Below are positions 16,406 to 25,034 of a stretch of 64,000 nt of DNA, one piece after another. The translations under genes and the position numbers were made by a program. The notes beneath the pieces are model-generated. The model had not been told where the DNA came from and did not search any database. It saw only the letters and a list, made by a program, of their open reading frames with translations. The stretch lies in contig NZ_CP082275.1 of NCBI RefSeq assembly GCF_023746615.1, positions 1,426,001 through 1,490,000 of the forward strand, in the 5' to 3' direction. The stretch comes from Grimontia kaedaensis (GTDB lineage Bacteria; Pseudomonadota; Gammaproteobacteria; Enterobacterales; Vibrionaceae). Position 1 is the first letter of the stretch. Each line of letters starts with the position of its first letter.

Positions 16406-17256
16406 TGGATACTAACTATCGCGTTCTCGCAGAACTTATGGGGCAGGGGGCAAACCTGTCCGTTCCCCGATTACTCATTCGATTTTTCCAAGGCCAGTAC
16501 AACACGGCAGCAGTTATGAGCCAGTTGATATTTTGGTCAGGTAAATCCTCGCGCAAAGATGGTTGGTTTTATAAATCCCAATCAGAGTTAGCTGACGAGC
16601 TTTATCTATCACGCGATCAAGTTAAGCGCGAAATAGGGAAGATTAAAAAGCAGCTTGCAGGCGTCGTCACGACCAAAGTGACTAAAGCAGATGGCGCGCC
16701 GACGACACACTTTAAAATTGATTTACCCACCTTGATTGAGTTGCTCTCTAACGATTGTGCGAAATCGCCAAATGGTTTGGGCGATTCCGCACAATCGAAT
16801 GGGCGAGACCGCCCAAACCATGGAATGGGCGAAAGCGCCCAATCCATAACAGATCCGAACCATATACAAACAACAGATCCGATAGATCATGCGCACAACG
16901 TCGAAACGCCGTTGGACGCTGAAACCGAACCGCCGGTGTTTGAACTGCTTTTGAAGGGGGGAGGCAAACATCCCGTAACACAATCTGACATCACTCATCT
17001 AAGTGAAACCTATCCCACCATCAACGTTCCCTCGGAGATTGCCAAAGCCTCAGATTGGCTTATCTCAAACCCCACCAAGCGCAAGACGCCCAGAGGCATC
17101 AAACGATTTCTATCTGGGTGGCTTTCCAGAGCAGGCGAGAGGCGATACCGCTCGTCAGGTCTGAGCCAGCAAGCGCAGGTAGAAGCCCATAACGCCTCAG
17201 CAGTTGCTCAATGGCTGGAAAGTCACGAAGAGAATGTTTACGAACATGTGGGGTGA
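16405..17256 (+). CDS. O-like phage replication initiator
   Basis: 283 residues. The N-terminal half (about 1-115) is a winged-helix domain of phage replication proteins (VMSQLIFWSGKSSRKDGWFY then SQSELADELYLSRDQVKREI). A linker rich in Asn, Ser and Gln (about 120-150) is encoded by repeated DNA, and the C-terminus has the ISNPTKRKTPRGIKRFLSGWL pattern found in O-like initiators. It should bind the origin and load helicase through the next gene's product. As in lambda, origin-like repeats lie inside this gene (16752-16842). Confidence 0.75.
   Translation: MDTNYRVLAELMGQGANLSVPRLLIRFFQGQYNTAAVMSQLIFWSGKSSRKDGWFYKSQSELADELYLSRDQVKREIGKIKKQLAGVVTTKVTKADGAPTTHFKIDLPTLIELLSNDCAKSPNGLGDSAQSNGRDRPNHGMGESAQSITDPNHIQTTDPIDHAHNVETPLDAETEPPVFELLLKGGGKHPVTQSDITHLSETYPTINVPSEIAKASDWLISNPTKRKTPRGIKRFLSGWLSRAGERRYRSSGLSQQAQVEAHNASAVAQWLESHEENVYEHVG
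16752..16842. repeat. candidate phage replication origin: palindromic iterons inside the O-like gene
   Basis: Two inverted copies of GATTGTGCG-A/G-AATCGCC face each other at 16752 and 16796, followed by two palindromes, TGGGCGAGACCGCCCA (16799) and TGGGCGAAAGCGCCCA (16826). All share GGCGA-N3-CGCC. Such a cluster in an O-type gene is the expected initiator binding array. Confidence 0.6.
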
Positions 17257-17261
17257 TTCTG

Positions 17262-17897
17262 ATGGAAGCAAGAGATCTCAAAGCCTTTGCCAATGACCTT
17301 GAAGCCGTCATGGGGCTCTACGGCAAAACCTTAACGCCCACGGTGCTTGAGGCTTGGTGGAAAGCGCTAAAACACATGGCGCTTCCTGCTGTGATCAAAG
17401 CGCTAGAACTTCACACCCAAAACCCTGATGCCGGGCAATACCCGCCTAAACCTGCTCATGTGATTCGCCTTCTTGGTGGTACATCGAAAGACCGGGTAAA
17501 CATTGCTTGGGCGAAAGTCGAGAAGGCCATCACCAGTGTAGGAGTGTGGAATGACGTCGTTTTCGATGACGCACTGATTCACATGGTGATTGACCAGATG
17601 GGCGGTTGGGCAAAGCTGTGCGAAACCAAATCCAAAGACCTTTCCTATCGGGCGAAAGAGTTTGAAAGCAAATACCAAACTGTGCTCTTCAATCCTGCCC
17701 AATCCTATCCCAAAAAGCTCTCTGGGATGGCAAGTGTTCATAACGCATCGCGAGGTATGGACGTGTCGCCACCCATGACTATCGGCTGTGTCGAGCAGTG
17801 TCGCCGTGTCTACAAGGGCGGCTCATCCCATGTCCAAATTGGAATGATGACGCTTGATGAGGCCAATGACACTCGACTGCTGTCGGCGAACCAATGA
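17262..17897 (+). CDS. probable replication partner protein (lambda P position)
   Basis: 211 residues from ATG 17262, six bases after the initiator stop. The N-terminal part (LEAVMGLYGKTLTPTVLEAWW...AVIKALELHTQ...GQYPPKPAHVIRLL) is the layout of phage proteins labelled DUF6475 or P-like, found right after O-like genes. Such proteins are thought to deliver the host helicase. Family name tentative; position is strong support. Confidence 0.6.
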   Translation: MEARDLKAFANDLEAVMGLYGKTLTPTVLEAWWKALKHMALPAVIKALELHTQNPDAGQYPPKPAHVIRLLGGTSKDRVNIAWAKVEKAITSVGVWNDVVFDDALIHMVIDQMGGWAKLCETKSKDLSYRAKEFESKYQTVLFNPAQSYPKKLSGMASVHNASRGMDVSPPMTIGCVEQCRRVYKGGSSHVQIGMMTLDEANDTRLLSANQ

Positions 17898-17903
17898 GAG
17901 GTA

Positions 17904-18242
17904 ATGACCATGCGTAACTACACACCCTCACAACTTGAAATCAACGCGATGCGCCAAGAGCTGGCGGCTAATGGGTTTACCAGCTTCATGCGCAAGATGA
18001 AGGAATGTACCAACAAACCCACCATCGACATCATCAAGGTCATCTCTGCCGAAACAGGGGTGAAGCGCGATGATATCCGCAGTTGGAAGCATCAGGGCGT
18101 TTGTAACGGGGCATGCGCTAACGTGCTTTGCGGTTTGGCCGAAGAGTCGGGGTTCTATTTTGGTAAACACATGCTTGTCCCTACGAAAGCGGTTTGTGAG
18201 CAATGGCTAGAACACGAGCGTCATAACTTCTCCGGCAAATAG
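17904..18242 (+). CDS. phage protein, unknown
   Basis: 112 residues, start ATG 17904 (another ATG at 17910). Contains a possible HTH (KPTIDIIKVISAETGVKRDDIRSWKHQGV), so it may bind nucleic acid. Tight packing (6 bp after the previous gene) places it in the rightward early operon. No family recognised. Confidence 0.5.
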   Translation: MTMRNYTPSQLEINAMRQELAANGFTSFMRKMKECTNKPTIDIIKVISAETGVKRDDIRSWKHQGVCNGACANVLCGLAEESGFYFGKHMLVPTKAVCEQWLEHERHNFSGK

Positions 18243-18244
18243 TC

Positions 18245-18361
18245 ATGAGTGGCGAGGCAACAGGCATCGTTGTTTGGGTAGTTATAGTCGTAGCGATTTA
18301 TCTGCTGTGGCTTGGCTCAGACCTTCGAAAAGACGATGACCGCGATCATTGGGACGATTAG
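18245..18361 (+). CDS. 38-residue membrane peptide
   Basis: One hydrophobic segment (GIVVWVVIVVAIYLLWLG) followed by a charged Asp/Arg tail. Starts 2 bp after the previous stop and ends 2 bp before the next start, so it fits the operon exactly. Function unknown. Confidence 0.5.
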   Translation: MSGEATGIVVWVVIVVAIYLLWLGSDLRKDDDRDHWDD

Positions 18362-18363
18362 CT

Positions 18364-18951
18364 ATGCAATTGGCCTTAATCAAAAGACAGGGTGGGGCGC
18401 TGGCCCCACTGACTGACGCAGACAAAGAACTGCTGGACAAAAAACGCATCGGGACGGTACTCGAAGCCCATTTCAAGGTGACGCGAAACCCCAAGTTTCA
18501 CCGCAAGTATTTTGCCCTGTTAAACCTTGGCTTTGATTACTGGAACCCAAAAGGCGGGGCGGTTTCTCCCCAAGAGAGAAACCTTCTCAATCGTTTTGCC
18601 GAAGAGCTATCTAAATGGGGCGGCGAGCAGCAGACACTCACGGATTTGGCAGAGTCCTTCCTTGATGCGGTTGCAAGAAAACGCGCCTCACTGACGGTCG
18701 AAAAGAGCTTTGAGGCTTACCGCAAGTGGGTGGCGATGGAGGCGGGTTTCTTTCGTATCGTCGTCTTCCCCAATGGTGCGGTGAAAAAAGAAGCCAAATC
18801 TATCTCGTTCGCCAAGATGGACGACAACGAATTCTCTGAACTCTACCGCGCCTCCTTCAACGTGATTTGGAATCACATTCTGCATAAGTACTTCGAGAGC
18901 GAAGCGGATGCAGAGAGGGCGGTGAATAACCTACTGGGATTTGCATCATGA
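18364..18951 (+). CDS. DUF1367 family phage protein
   Basis: 195 residues from ATG 18364. The opening LALIKRQGGALAPLTDADKELLDK and the segment NPKFHRKYFALLNLGFDYW are typical of DUF1367 proteins of lambdoid nin regions. Their function is not established; the position among recombination genes suggests DNA metabolism. It overlaps the next gene by 4 bp. Confidence 0.75.
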   Translation: MQLALIKRQGGALAPLTDADKELLDKKRIGTVLEAHFKVTRNPKFHRKYFALLNLGFDYWNPKGGAVSPQERNLLNRFAEELSKWGGEQQTLTDLAESFLDAVARKRASLTVEKSFEAYRKWVAMEAGFFRIVVFPNGAVKKEAKSISFAKMDDNEFSELYRASFNVIWNHILHKYFESEADAERAVNNLLGFAS

Positions 18952-19280
18952 CCATGAAAAAACCAGCTATCAGAAGTAAGGCTCTCACGGAGGCGGCAAG
19001 AGGACAGGAATGCACATTGCAGATTTCCGGGGTGTGCTGTTTTAACCCTGAAACTGTGGTGTTTGCGCATTTTCCGAGTGCGACACATGGCATGGCTTAT
19101 AAGTCTGACGACTTTTGGGGTGCCGATGCCTGCATGAACTGTCACGACGTCATGGATGGAAGGGTGAGCTACGACTTTGAACCGGGAGAGCGAGAGGAAT
19201 ACATGTTAAGAGCCGTGCACGCCACGCTCGCAAGGAGAGTGAGAGCCGGGCTTATTGAGATAAAGGGGCAACGCGTATGA
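18948..19280 (+). CDS. DUF1364-like putative nuclease of the nin region
   Basis: 110 residues. Basic N-terminus, then CTLQISGVCC, AHF, and a C-terminal ACMNCHDVMDGR block. The Cys/His spacing looks like a small HNH-type metal site, as in phage DUF1364 proteins found at the NinG place. It overlaps its neighbours by 4 bp on both sides. Catalysis is presumed from the motif. Confidence 0.65.
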   Translation: MTMKKPAIRSKALTEAARGQECTLQISGVCCFNPETVVFAHFPSATHGMAYKSDDFWGADACMNCHDVMDGRVSYDFEPGEREEYMLRAVHATLARRVRAGLIEIKGQRV

Positions 19281-20062
19281 GTCGGGGATTGGAGCTTTTT
19301 ATCCGCATGCACTGCGAGAAGACGCCTTCCATGCAGCGCGGAAGGTCATCACTGACAGCAGACGTCATTCTAGGCGTACTAGGAAAATTGCAGCACGACT
19401 ATCCAATGGGGAGCGATGCGATCATGTGGAAGTGGCTAAACGATATCCCGGCCTTTGAGCGGCTGCAAAAGCGATTAGAAGCGCAGATACCACCAGATGC
19501 AAAGCGAAAGGATGTGTATCGGCACATCATCACGCTCGCGCTCATGGTGTTCGCGGACAAGCCGCTTTTTCCGCAACAAGAGCAGCTCACCAAGCTATGG
19601 AAAAACCACAGTGAACAGGCGCGTCGGAGTAAACGGCGAATTCGAACCTGGAGGGTGCAAATCAATTTCTACGAGAAGCAGCTAGGCGGACAATCTGAGT
19701 TCAAAACCAAGCAGCTATTGGCAGAGATAGAGAAGCGTCAAACGTGGATGGTGGAGGAGGAAAAGCGCTTAGAGGTGTTTGCTCGAAAGCAGGCAGAAAA
19801 GAGCTGTCAGTGCCCGAGGTGCGGGGGAACGGGGGTGGCGAAGGTGGTTGAGGCGTGCTCGGGGTGTGAGGGGAGAGGGAGTGTTGGTTTAAAGGCTGAT
19901 GGAGTTAGTGAGCACCTAAAGAGGGTAGGGGTTGATGTGTCGGACGAGGCATGTGGGGCGGAACCCATTCAATGGTTTGAAGGGGTATTAGCTAGTGTTT
20001 TTGGCGAACATGATGAAGTACTGAGGAAATTAAAGGAGCGCCTCTATTTAGAGGCGGCTTAA
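19277..20062 (+). CDS. zinc-finger phage protein at the late antiterminator (Q) position
   Basis: 261 residues. It has a helical N-terminal half with basic stretches (SEQARRSKRRIRTW) and, at about residues 176-200, a DnaJ-type zinc finger CPRCGGTG...CSGCEGRG. Phage proteins with this finger (TIGR02642-like) and Q antiterminators occupy this last place of the early operon. If it is the Q equivalent, it loads on RNA polymerase at the late promoter just downstream and lets it read through terminators into lysis and head genes. The assignment is by position and finger only. Confidence 0.6.
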   Translation: MSRGLELFIRMHCEKTPSMQRGRSSLTADVILGVLGKLQHDYPMGSDAIMWKWLNDIPAFERLQKRLEAQIPPDAKRKDVYRHIITLALMVFADKPLFPQQEQLTKLWKNHSEQARRSKRRIRTWRVQINFYEKQLGGQSEFKTKQLLAEIEKRQTWMVEEEKRLEVFARKQAEKSCQCPRCGGTGVAKVVEACSGCEGRGSVGLKADGVSEHLKRVGVDVSDEACGAEPIQWFEGVLASVFGEHDEVLRKLKERLYLEAA

Positions 20063-20207
20063 ACTCGATTTTGGACAGAAACGGCTTAGGGTTGGTGCTC
20101 TAAGCTGTTTCCTTCGGACAAGGAGAGTTTGTAAATGTTTTGAGTAAACATTTACCTTACTTAAAGGCATATACATGCTCTGATTGGATTTAAACTAATA
20201 GCCTCAC
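20063..20207 (+). promoter_or_regulatory. candidate late promoter region (pR') with hairpins
   Basis: Non-coding DNA between Q and the cassette block. It starts with TTGGACA (20072) and contains an inverted repeat AAACGGCTTAG/CTAAGCTGTTT (20081-20110) and a perfect one, GTAAATGTTT-TGAGT-AAACATTTAC (20131-20155). In lambdoid phages the Q-dependent late promoter and pause site lie here. No promoter could be fixed with certainty. Confidence 0.4.
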
Positions 20208-20570
20208 CTATTTAGAATAGTGCTCCCACGGTTTCCTTTCCATTTTCTTGGAAGCAACCTCACAAATCCTATCAGTATCATGGCGAAGCTCCCATACAGA
20301 TTGATCAAGCTTACGCATTATACTCCAATCTAGCTCTTTATTTGGCTGGTCATCTGCTATTTGAAGACAAGGTTCCAGACGCTTAAGTTGCGCGTTAATC
20401 AATTTTATGTGTTCTACTTTACCATATATGGCATAACCGTCTAAGAATAGAGTAAGCCCAAATAAGGAAATTAAACTTAAACGAGTTATACCCCACATGG
20501 AGGATATCTTAGAAATCCATTTGTAATCCCATCGATACAGTGTAACCAACAGATAATATGCGATTGACAT
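20208..20570 (-). CDS. membrane protein, unknown (first cassette-block gene)
   Basis: 120 residues, opposite to the late operon. One hydrophobic N-terminal start (YYLLVTLY) and a clear membrane segment near residues 28-48, then a charged helical domain with two Cys. AT-rich codon use unlike the phage genes to its left. No family recognised. It marks the left edge of the accessory block. Confidence 0.55.
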   Translation of the reverse strand: MSIAYYLLVTLYRWDYKWISKISSMWGITRLSLISLFGLTLFLDGYAIYGKVEHIKLINAQLKRLEPCLQIADDQPNKELDWSIMRKLDQSVWELRHDTDRICEVASKKMERKPWEHYSK

Positions 20571-20676
20571 AAAGTAACCTTTTTAAAAAATAGTTATACA
20601 GTCTTGAATCCTAGCTCGGTAAACAAAGTGCTATTAGCTATTGACCGGAGAAGGGCTTATATGTGTTATACATTTT

Positions 20677-21264
20677 CTATCGTGGTGCACTGTTATAAAT
20701 ACGTTCAATTTCCGCATCCGATATTTCACGATGTTGATCTATTGTATTGAACAAAGAACGCATGACGTCTTGAACATCAAGACCGGTACCAAGCTTATAA
20801 TTATCCCTTACTTCCAATAATTTTAAAATGACATATAGAAACTTGCTCGTTTCTAGTATGGCTCTAGCTGATAGTTGAGAATTGACTAGTACTTTGCCAT
20901 TTTCTAGTTGTTTAGCGTTGTCGTTCTTCTTATTTATTACACTTTTCACGACTTTATCGTGTAACTTAATTTCTTTTAGAGCTTTTCTAATAGGAAAAGG
21001 AATATCTGCACCAAGCCCTTTCTGCAGATCGTTTAAATAGCCCCAATCTATTCCTAATGGCTTTACTCGGCTGTTACGAACAGGATGCCTAAACTCATCG
21101 AGCAAACTATCAAGTATAGATTCGAGGCTTTCCCTGATATCTTCCAGCTCTAACCATAGACTTTCTTTGTACTTTTTTTGTTCTCTGCCTGATTTTCTTT
21201 CACCAAGTACGAACGCAATTAAAACACCGACTATAGGTATAGCCGCAATTATTATATCGTTCAT
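20677..21264 (-). CDS. membrane-anchored cytoplasmic protein, unknown
   Basis: 195 residues. One N-terminal membrane segment (IIIAAIPIVGVLIAFVLG) followed by a basic stop (ERKSGREQKKYK) and a long helical domain, so anchored with the bulk in the cytoplasm. The layout is common among cassette and defence-island genes, but no family is recognised. Confidence 0.55.
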   Translation of the reverse strand: MNDIIIAAIPIVGVLIAFVLGERKSGREQKKYKESLWLELEDIRESLESILDSLLDEFRHPVRNSRVKPLGIDWGYLNDLQKGLGADIPFPIRKALKEIKLHDKVVKSVINKKNDNAKQLENGKVLVNSQLSARAILETSKFLYVILKLLEVRDNYKLGTGLDVQDVMRSLFNTIDQHREISDAEIERIYNSAPR

Positions 21265-21354
21265 GTAACCTCATAAATGCATAACGAATGACATGGATTC
21301 CCCCTCACGAGGATTTGCCACACTTAGGTGTCGCGTTAAATACCGGAGGTAACC

Positions 21355-21468
21355 ATGTCTTCTCAATTCTTTTTCGGCGTTGAACTCGTAAATATTACTT
21401 TCCGCTACAAGCTGTTCAAGACCAAGGAGAGGTCATTCTTCCTCCGCTCGTCCGAGAAGTTCACTTAA
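21355..21468 (+). CDS. possible 37-residue basic peptide
   Basis: An ATG at 21355 has a near-ideal RBS (GGAGGT, 5 bp spacing). The product is 37 residues, basic and aromatic (SSQFFFGVELVNITFRYKLF...). It is on the plus strand against its neighbours. The strong RBS is the only support; it may also be a relic. Confidence 0.3.
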   Translation: MSSQFFFGVELVNITFRYKLFKTKERSFFLRSSEKFT

Positions 21469-21480
21469 CAAAGCACCGAC

Positions 21481-21511
21481 GGGCTTGTTCAACACCCAAA
21501 TAAAGTGTCGT
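21481..21511. repeat. 30-bp cassette-end repeat, copy 1
   Basis: GGGCTTGTTCAACACCCAAA followed by TAAAGTGTCG. Copies at 27659 and 28342. Each lies 26-66 bp past the stop of a minus-strand gene, and at 28342 it runs into TTTGTTATGTG, an attC-type end, so it is probably part of a recombination site. Confidence 0.6.
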
Positions 21512-21540
21512 CTACGCGGCAATTATTCATATTTGTTACC

Positions 21541-22410
21541 TTAATTACCACGATAAGGTATTGGTGTTTTCGTTACCTGCACTGCCGATAGATTGGATTT
21601 AGCAAGCAGCAACTCCAGCGATTTTTGAGCGAGATCCGAATGAGGGTTCGGACCAACGATCAGTTCTTTAACACAACTGCTATTAACATTTAGCTCAACA
21701 TATGGAATTAAGAAATAGTCAGAGCTACGTAATTGGATTTTTCCATGTTTTTGCCCATAGACTACGTATCGCCACTCACACTCTTCCCTAAACCCAACGT
21801 CTTTCATTAGTGTACATGCAACCTTAGCTTTCGAGATAAAGTCTAAGGTTGCAGACTGATCATCACCATTCGGTGGTATAGGTTCACTAATATATCTTTT
21901 CAATAAATCTTCAGCATATTCATATTTAGATTTATCATCATATATAACTGGGTAAAAAAGGCCCTTATTGTTAAGCTCTGATTCAAAGTTTGGAGAAATA
22001 CCTATAGAAACGCCATGCCCATTCGGGGTATAAGCCCTCCACTGACTCAACAGATCTTTCTGACTTGTCAATGAAAGAACAAAAACTCCAGCGTCCTGTG
22101 CAAAGGATAAATTTGTTCCAATTGCTTCAGTGAATCGAAAAAAAGGCTCTAAACTACTTAAACTTTGTAGGATTAGAGAATCTCCTTTATTTTCATATTT
22201 AAATCGAGTGAAAACATCTTTGAGTATTTTAAACCCATGAAAATACTCCTGATGATCATTCAGAAAATTTATTTCACTAACCCAAAATGATAGTTTTCCA
22301 CTTCCTTTAACAATGTTATTGATTGCATCAAATGATGTGTAATGCCAGAGAGCATCAGGTTTATCCTGATTTAAGTATTCAAGGTAGTCTTTATACAACT
22401 CTATCTCCAT
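21541..22410 (-). CDS. DUF2971 family protein
   Basis: 289 residues, soluble. The N-terminus ALWHYTSFDAINNIVKGSGKLSFWVSEINFLNDHQE and the later FVLSLTSQKDLLSQWRAYTPNGHGVSIGI are the hallmarks of DUF2971, which resembles ADP-ribosyl-transferase-like folds and is common in mobile and defence loci. Activity is unknown. A 31-bp palindrome lies 36 bp upstream of the start and a cassette-end repeat follows the stop. Confidence 0.75.
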   Translation of the reverse strand: MEIELYKDYLEYLNQDKPDALWHYTSFDAINNIVKGSGKLSFWVSEINFLNDHQEYFHGFKILKDVFTRFKYENKGDSLILQSLSSLEPFFRFTEAIGTNLSFAQDAGVFVLSLTSQKDLLSQWRAYTPNGHGVSIGISPNFESELNNKGLFYPVIYDDKSKYEYAEDLLKRYISEPIPPNGDDQSATLDFISKAKVACTLMKDVGFREECEWRYVVYGQKHGKIQLRSSDYFLIPYVELNVNSSCVKELIVGPNPHSDLAQKSLELLLAKSNLSAVQVTKTPIPYRGN

Positions 22411-22445
22411 GACCTAAATTATTCAGCTAACAATTTATTAGTACA

Positions 22446-22476
22446 CAAAGTGGGTTTAATTAAACACCCCACCTTG
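22446..22476. repeat. 31-bp TTAA-centred palindrome upstream of the DUF2971 gene
   Basis: Arms CAAAGTGGG and CCCCACCTTG flank GTTTAATTAAAC. Related palindromes precede genes at 27221, 29137 and 38249. It could be an operator, an mRNA hairpin or a folded cassette site. Confidence 0.6.
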
Positions 22477-22500
22477 CGATTTTTTAAACATCTTACTCAC

Positions 22501-22752
22501 GCTACCGCCCTTCGCTTATCGGCACGCAACACGCCATCACTGTCTAAAACTTTTGGCGGAAATGTACCACAAAGTGCATAAAAGCAGATTTGATTTCGAT
22601 CGCATGAGGAACTGAATGACTATTGATTAATCATCTGATAATTAAAAGTATTTATGGGGTGAATGGGTTAGACTTAAATGATGGTTTGGGGTTATCTATG
22701 AGGGTGGGGTGGCTGCGCGGGGCAGCCGGGATGCTGTGGGTTGTTGGCCGTG
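22501..22752. repeat. about 250-bp repeat, copy A
   Basis: Starts GCTACCGCCCTTCGCTTATC and ends near GGCTGCGCGGGGCAGCC. Nearly identical to 24431 and 29280. All copies keep one open frame ending ...HKSRFDFDRMRN-stop on the plus strand, then non-coding sequence, so the unit seems to hold the 3' end of a lost gene. It fills most of the gap before the next gene. Confidence 0.85.
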
Positions 22753-22791
22753 GGAGAGCATTGTAGAAAGAAAGCTCCTAGGAACTGCTTT

Positions 22792-23532
22792 CTAGTACAA
22801 CCCATCAATTAGGTAACTCGGAAAATGGCCGGTCTCCCATGGCTTTTCCTTCTTTGTTTCGAAGTCATTCATTACATTCTCTAGTAGGGTATCGCAAAGG
22901 TTACCCAAGAATTCAGACGGATGAATAAGTTCAAGGTGAGCATTTTTCTCACCCTTATTCCAATACACATAGTGGACATTCTTGTGTTCTTTCGGAAAAA
23001 GAGGGAAGCCATTTGCGGAGTATTGTTGGTGTAGCAACCCATTTCTCATACCATATAGCAAATTGACGTGAGTGAAATGCTCTAGTTTTTTCTTATGGTG
23101 CTTTCTTTTTCCTTGGTCGGGCCATAGCTCAGCTATTTCATCTTTGTGTGGTGCTGAATCAAGATATATGATTCCATCTGGTTGGAGTTGCCAATCGTTT
23201 AGCAAACCATTCAATTTTTGTAATACTTCTGGTAAGCCGGGTGATACTTCTAAAAAACGATGGAGATGCATTGGGCATATTTTTTCTGCTTCGGGCCAAT
23301 TACCGTGCTCGATAATTACACGAGTAAAACGCTCTCGAGTATTGACTTCTTTCCCATATCGCGTAGCGCCCAATGCATCAATAAAGGAAGTGTATAATAT
23401 TGCCCGCATTATCGTTAGGTTATCAGAATGTGCCTGAATATCATGTATATTGTTTAGCCTTTCTCTCAGAAAATCATGTACTTCTGCAATACGCTCTCCA
23501 GTTCCCACTATAGCTCCTTTTTTGATTGTCAT
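22792..23532 (-). CDS. HEPN-like domain protein
   Basis: 246 residues, soluble. The first part (ILYTSFIDALGATRYG...NTRERFTRVIIEHGNW) and the later LLYGMRNGLLHQ fit HEPN helical-bundle proteins; Arg163-Asn164-x3-His168 is the RNxxxH type motif that in active members cuts RNA. HEPN proteins serve in toxin-antitoxin and anti-phage systems. No antitoxin partner is seen beside it. RNase activity is inferred from the motif only. Confidence 0.6.
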   Translation of the reverse strand: MTIKKGAIVGTGERIAEVHDFLRERLNNIHDIQAHSDNLTIMRAILYTSFIDALGATRYGKEVNTRERFTRVIIEHGNWPEAEKICPMHLHRFLEVSPGLPEVLQKLNGLLNDWQLQPDGIIYLDSAPHKDEIAELWPDQGKRKHHKKKLEHFTHVNLLYGMRNGLLHQQYSANGFPLFPKEHKNVHYVYWNKGEKNAHLELIHPSEFLGNLCDTLLENVMNDFETKKEKPWETGHFPSYLIDGLY

Positions 23533-23723
23533 TAGAGTGTTTCTCTTAGTTGCATATAAGATGTATTAGAAAGATTGAAATCATGAGGGGCTTATTCGAT
23601 ATGTTATAGAAATAAGGTGTCATTTAGAAGAAATGTATGCAAACAAATCGGCCTAACACGAGAATGTATATAAGCGGGCTTATTCCAGAGTCAAATATAG
23701 TAATGGGTGAGTGTCACCGACTC

Positions 23724-24362
23724 TCATTTTTTAGAGCTACTATCCGCAACATCATGTTTTGTTTGATTTGTTAACGACTCTACTCGTTGATTTATGAATA
23801 GATATAAGTTGGTGGAAAACATACCTACGAAAATCGCAACTAATGCCATTGTGTAAAAATTTTCAGGGTTCTGAACAACACTATATGTTTCAAAGCCCTT
23901 CAGCTCCATATGGGGGGCTACAATAGCAAGTAAAACACCACTTTTGATTCCAATCCATGAAAACGCAGCCATCAAACCAGACGAAATAATTAATGAAACC
24001 TCATCTGCTACTCTAAGACCTGACATGATAATACGTGAGATTCCACCAATAGCCCCAAGAATAAAGGGGATCAGTAGAATAACCAAAGCATTAAACGCCT
24101 GATTAATAACTAGAAGAGTTTCTTCATTTATTCTATAAAGACCTTGATTTAATATCGAGACTATTGTGAGTATGAAAATCAGTATAAAGAATAGCATATA
24201 GAGCCTTATTATTTTATGATTCTCATTAGATCCACTTTCTGATTGATTTATGTTTCTATATTGATCGCTGCGATCTTGAGTGTCATTTTTTATAGGTTCC
24301 TCAAGTTTTTTTTCAGCTTCAACTGAATGTAAATTGCTTGTGGACTTTTTATTACTGCTCAT
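23724..24362 (-). CDS. membrane protein with three or four segments, unknown
   Basis: 212 residues. A polar N-terminal 50 residues, then hydrophobic segments near 52-70, 85-105, 120-145 and 170-190. No motif recognised. Flanked by repeat copies A and B on either side of its cassette neighbourhood, which suggests that the segment can move or recombine as a unit. Confidence 0.6.
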   Translation of the reverse strand: MSSNKKSTSNLHSVEAEKKLEEPIKNDTQDRSDQYRNINQSESGSNENHKIIRLYMLFFILIFILTIVSILNQGLYRINEETLLVINQAFNALVILLIPFILGAIGGISRIIMSGLRVADEVSLIISSGLMAAFSWIGIKSGVLLAIVAPHMELKGFETYSVVQNPENFYTMALVAIFVGMFSTNLYLFINQRVESLTNQTKHDVADSSSKK

Positions 24363-24430
24363 TTTTGTACCATTTTATTTTTGTAGCCTTAATGAATAGG
24401 ATAGCCATCCCCTAGCGAGTATTTACAATA

Positions 24431-24695
24431 GCTACCGCCCTTCGCTTATCGGCACGCAACACGCCATCACTGTCTAAAACTTTTGGCGGAAATGTACCAC
24501 AAAGTGCATAAAAGCAGATTTGATTTCGATCGCATGAGGAACTGAATGACTATTGATTAATCATCTGATAATTAAAAGTATTTATGGGGTGAATGGGTTA
24601 GACTTAAATGATGGTTTGGGGTTATCTGTGAGGGTGGGGTGGCTGCGCGGGGCAGCCGGGAGGCTGTGAGTTATTGGCCGGGGAAGGGCTCATAT
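24431..24695. repeat. about 250-bp repeat, copy B
   Basis: Second copy of the 22501 unit, with a few base changes, extending to GAAGGGCTCATATGTG. It leads directly into the 3' end of the next minus-strand gene. Confidence 0.85.
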
Positions 24696-24698
24696 GTG

Positions 24699-25034
24699 CT
24701 AAATGTTTTTTGTAAGTACATACTCTGCAATTTCAAATGCAGCAGCCAAGGCTTGACCACGTTGAGGATAGTCATTTGGGACCACCTCAATTTCTTGGAC
24801 CTCCAGACAGCCATTGTGCTTTTGATTAGCACTTCGTACACCTTCCAATATTTCTTCGATATGTCTGTTGAGATCAAACTGTACTTCAGAGCCTTCTTGC
24901 TTGAGGGTAAGACGCCTTACTACTAACAACCCATCTTCTGGTGTTTTACCGAACTTTATTGAGACAAGGACACACCCAGTACCTGTGACATGCTGCCTTC
25001 GATAATATGTACTTTCGTGAATGCTCATAGACAT
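24699..25034 (-). CDS. cassette protein, unknown
   Basis: 111 residues, soluble, no signal peptide. N-terminal beta-rich half with TGCVLVSIKFG and a helical C-terminal half. Start MSMSIHES at 25034; an attC-like site lies immediately upstream (25035-25153) and repeat B immediately downstream. No family recognised. Confidence 0.55.
   Translation of the reverse strand: MSMSIHESTYYRRQHVTGTGCVLVSIKFGKTPEDGLLVVRRLTLKQEGSEVQFDLNRHIEEILEGVRSANQKHNGCLEVQEIEVVPNDYPQRGQALAAAFEIAEYVLTKNI

Noticed and set aside
20063..20207. Possible tRNA gene before the cassette block, as in Stx phages
   Set aside because: The hairpins do not form a cloverleaf and no CCA-end or T-loop sequence (GTTCRA) is in the right place.
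22501..24695. Insertion sequence flanked by repeats A and B
   Set aside because: No transposase gene, no terminal inverted repeats and no target duplications; genes between are HEPN-like and membrane proteins.
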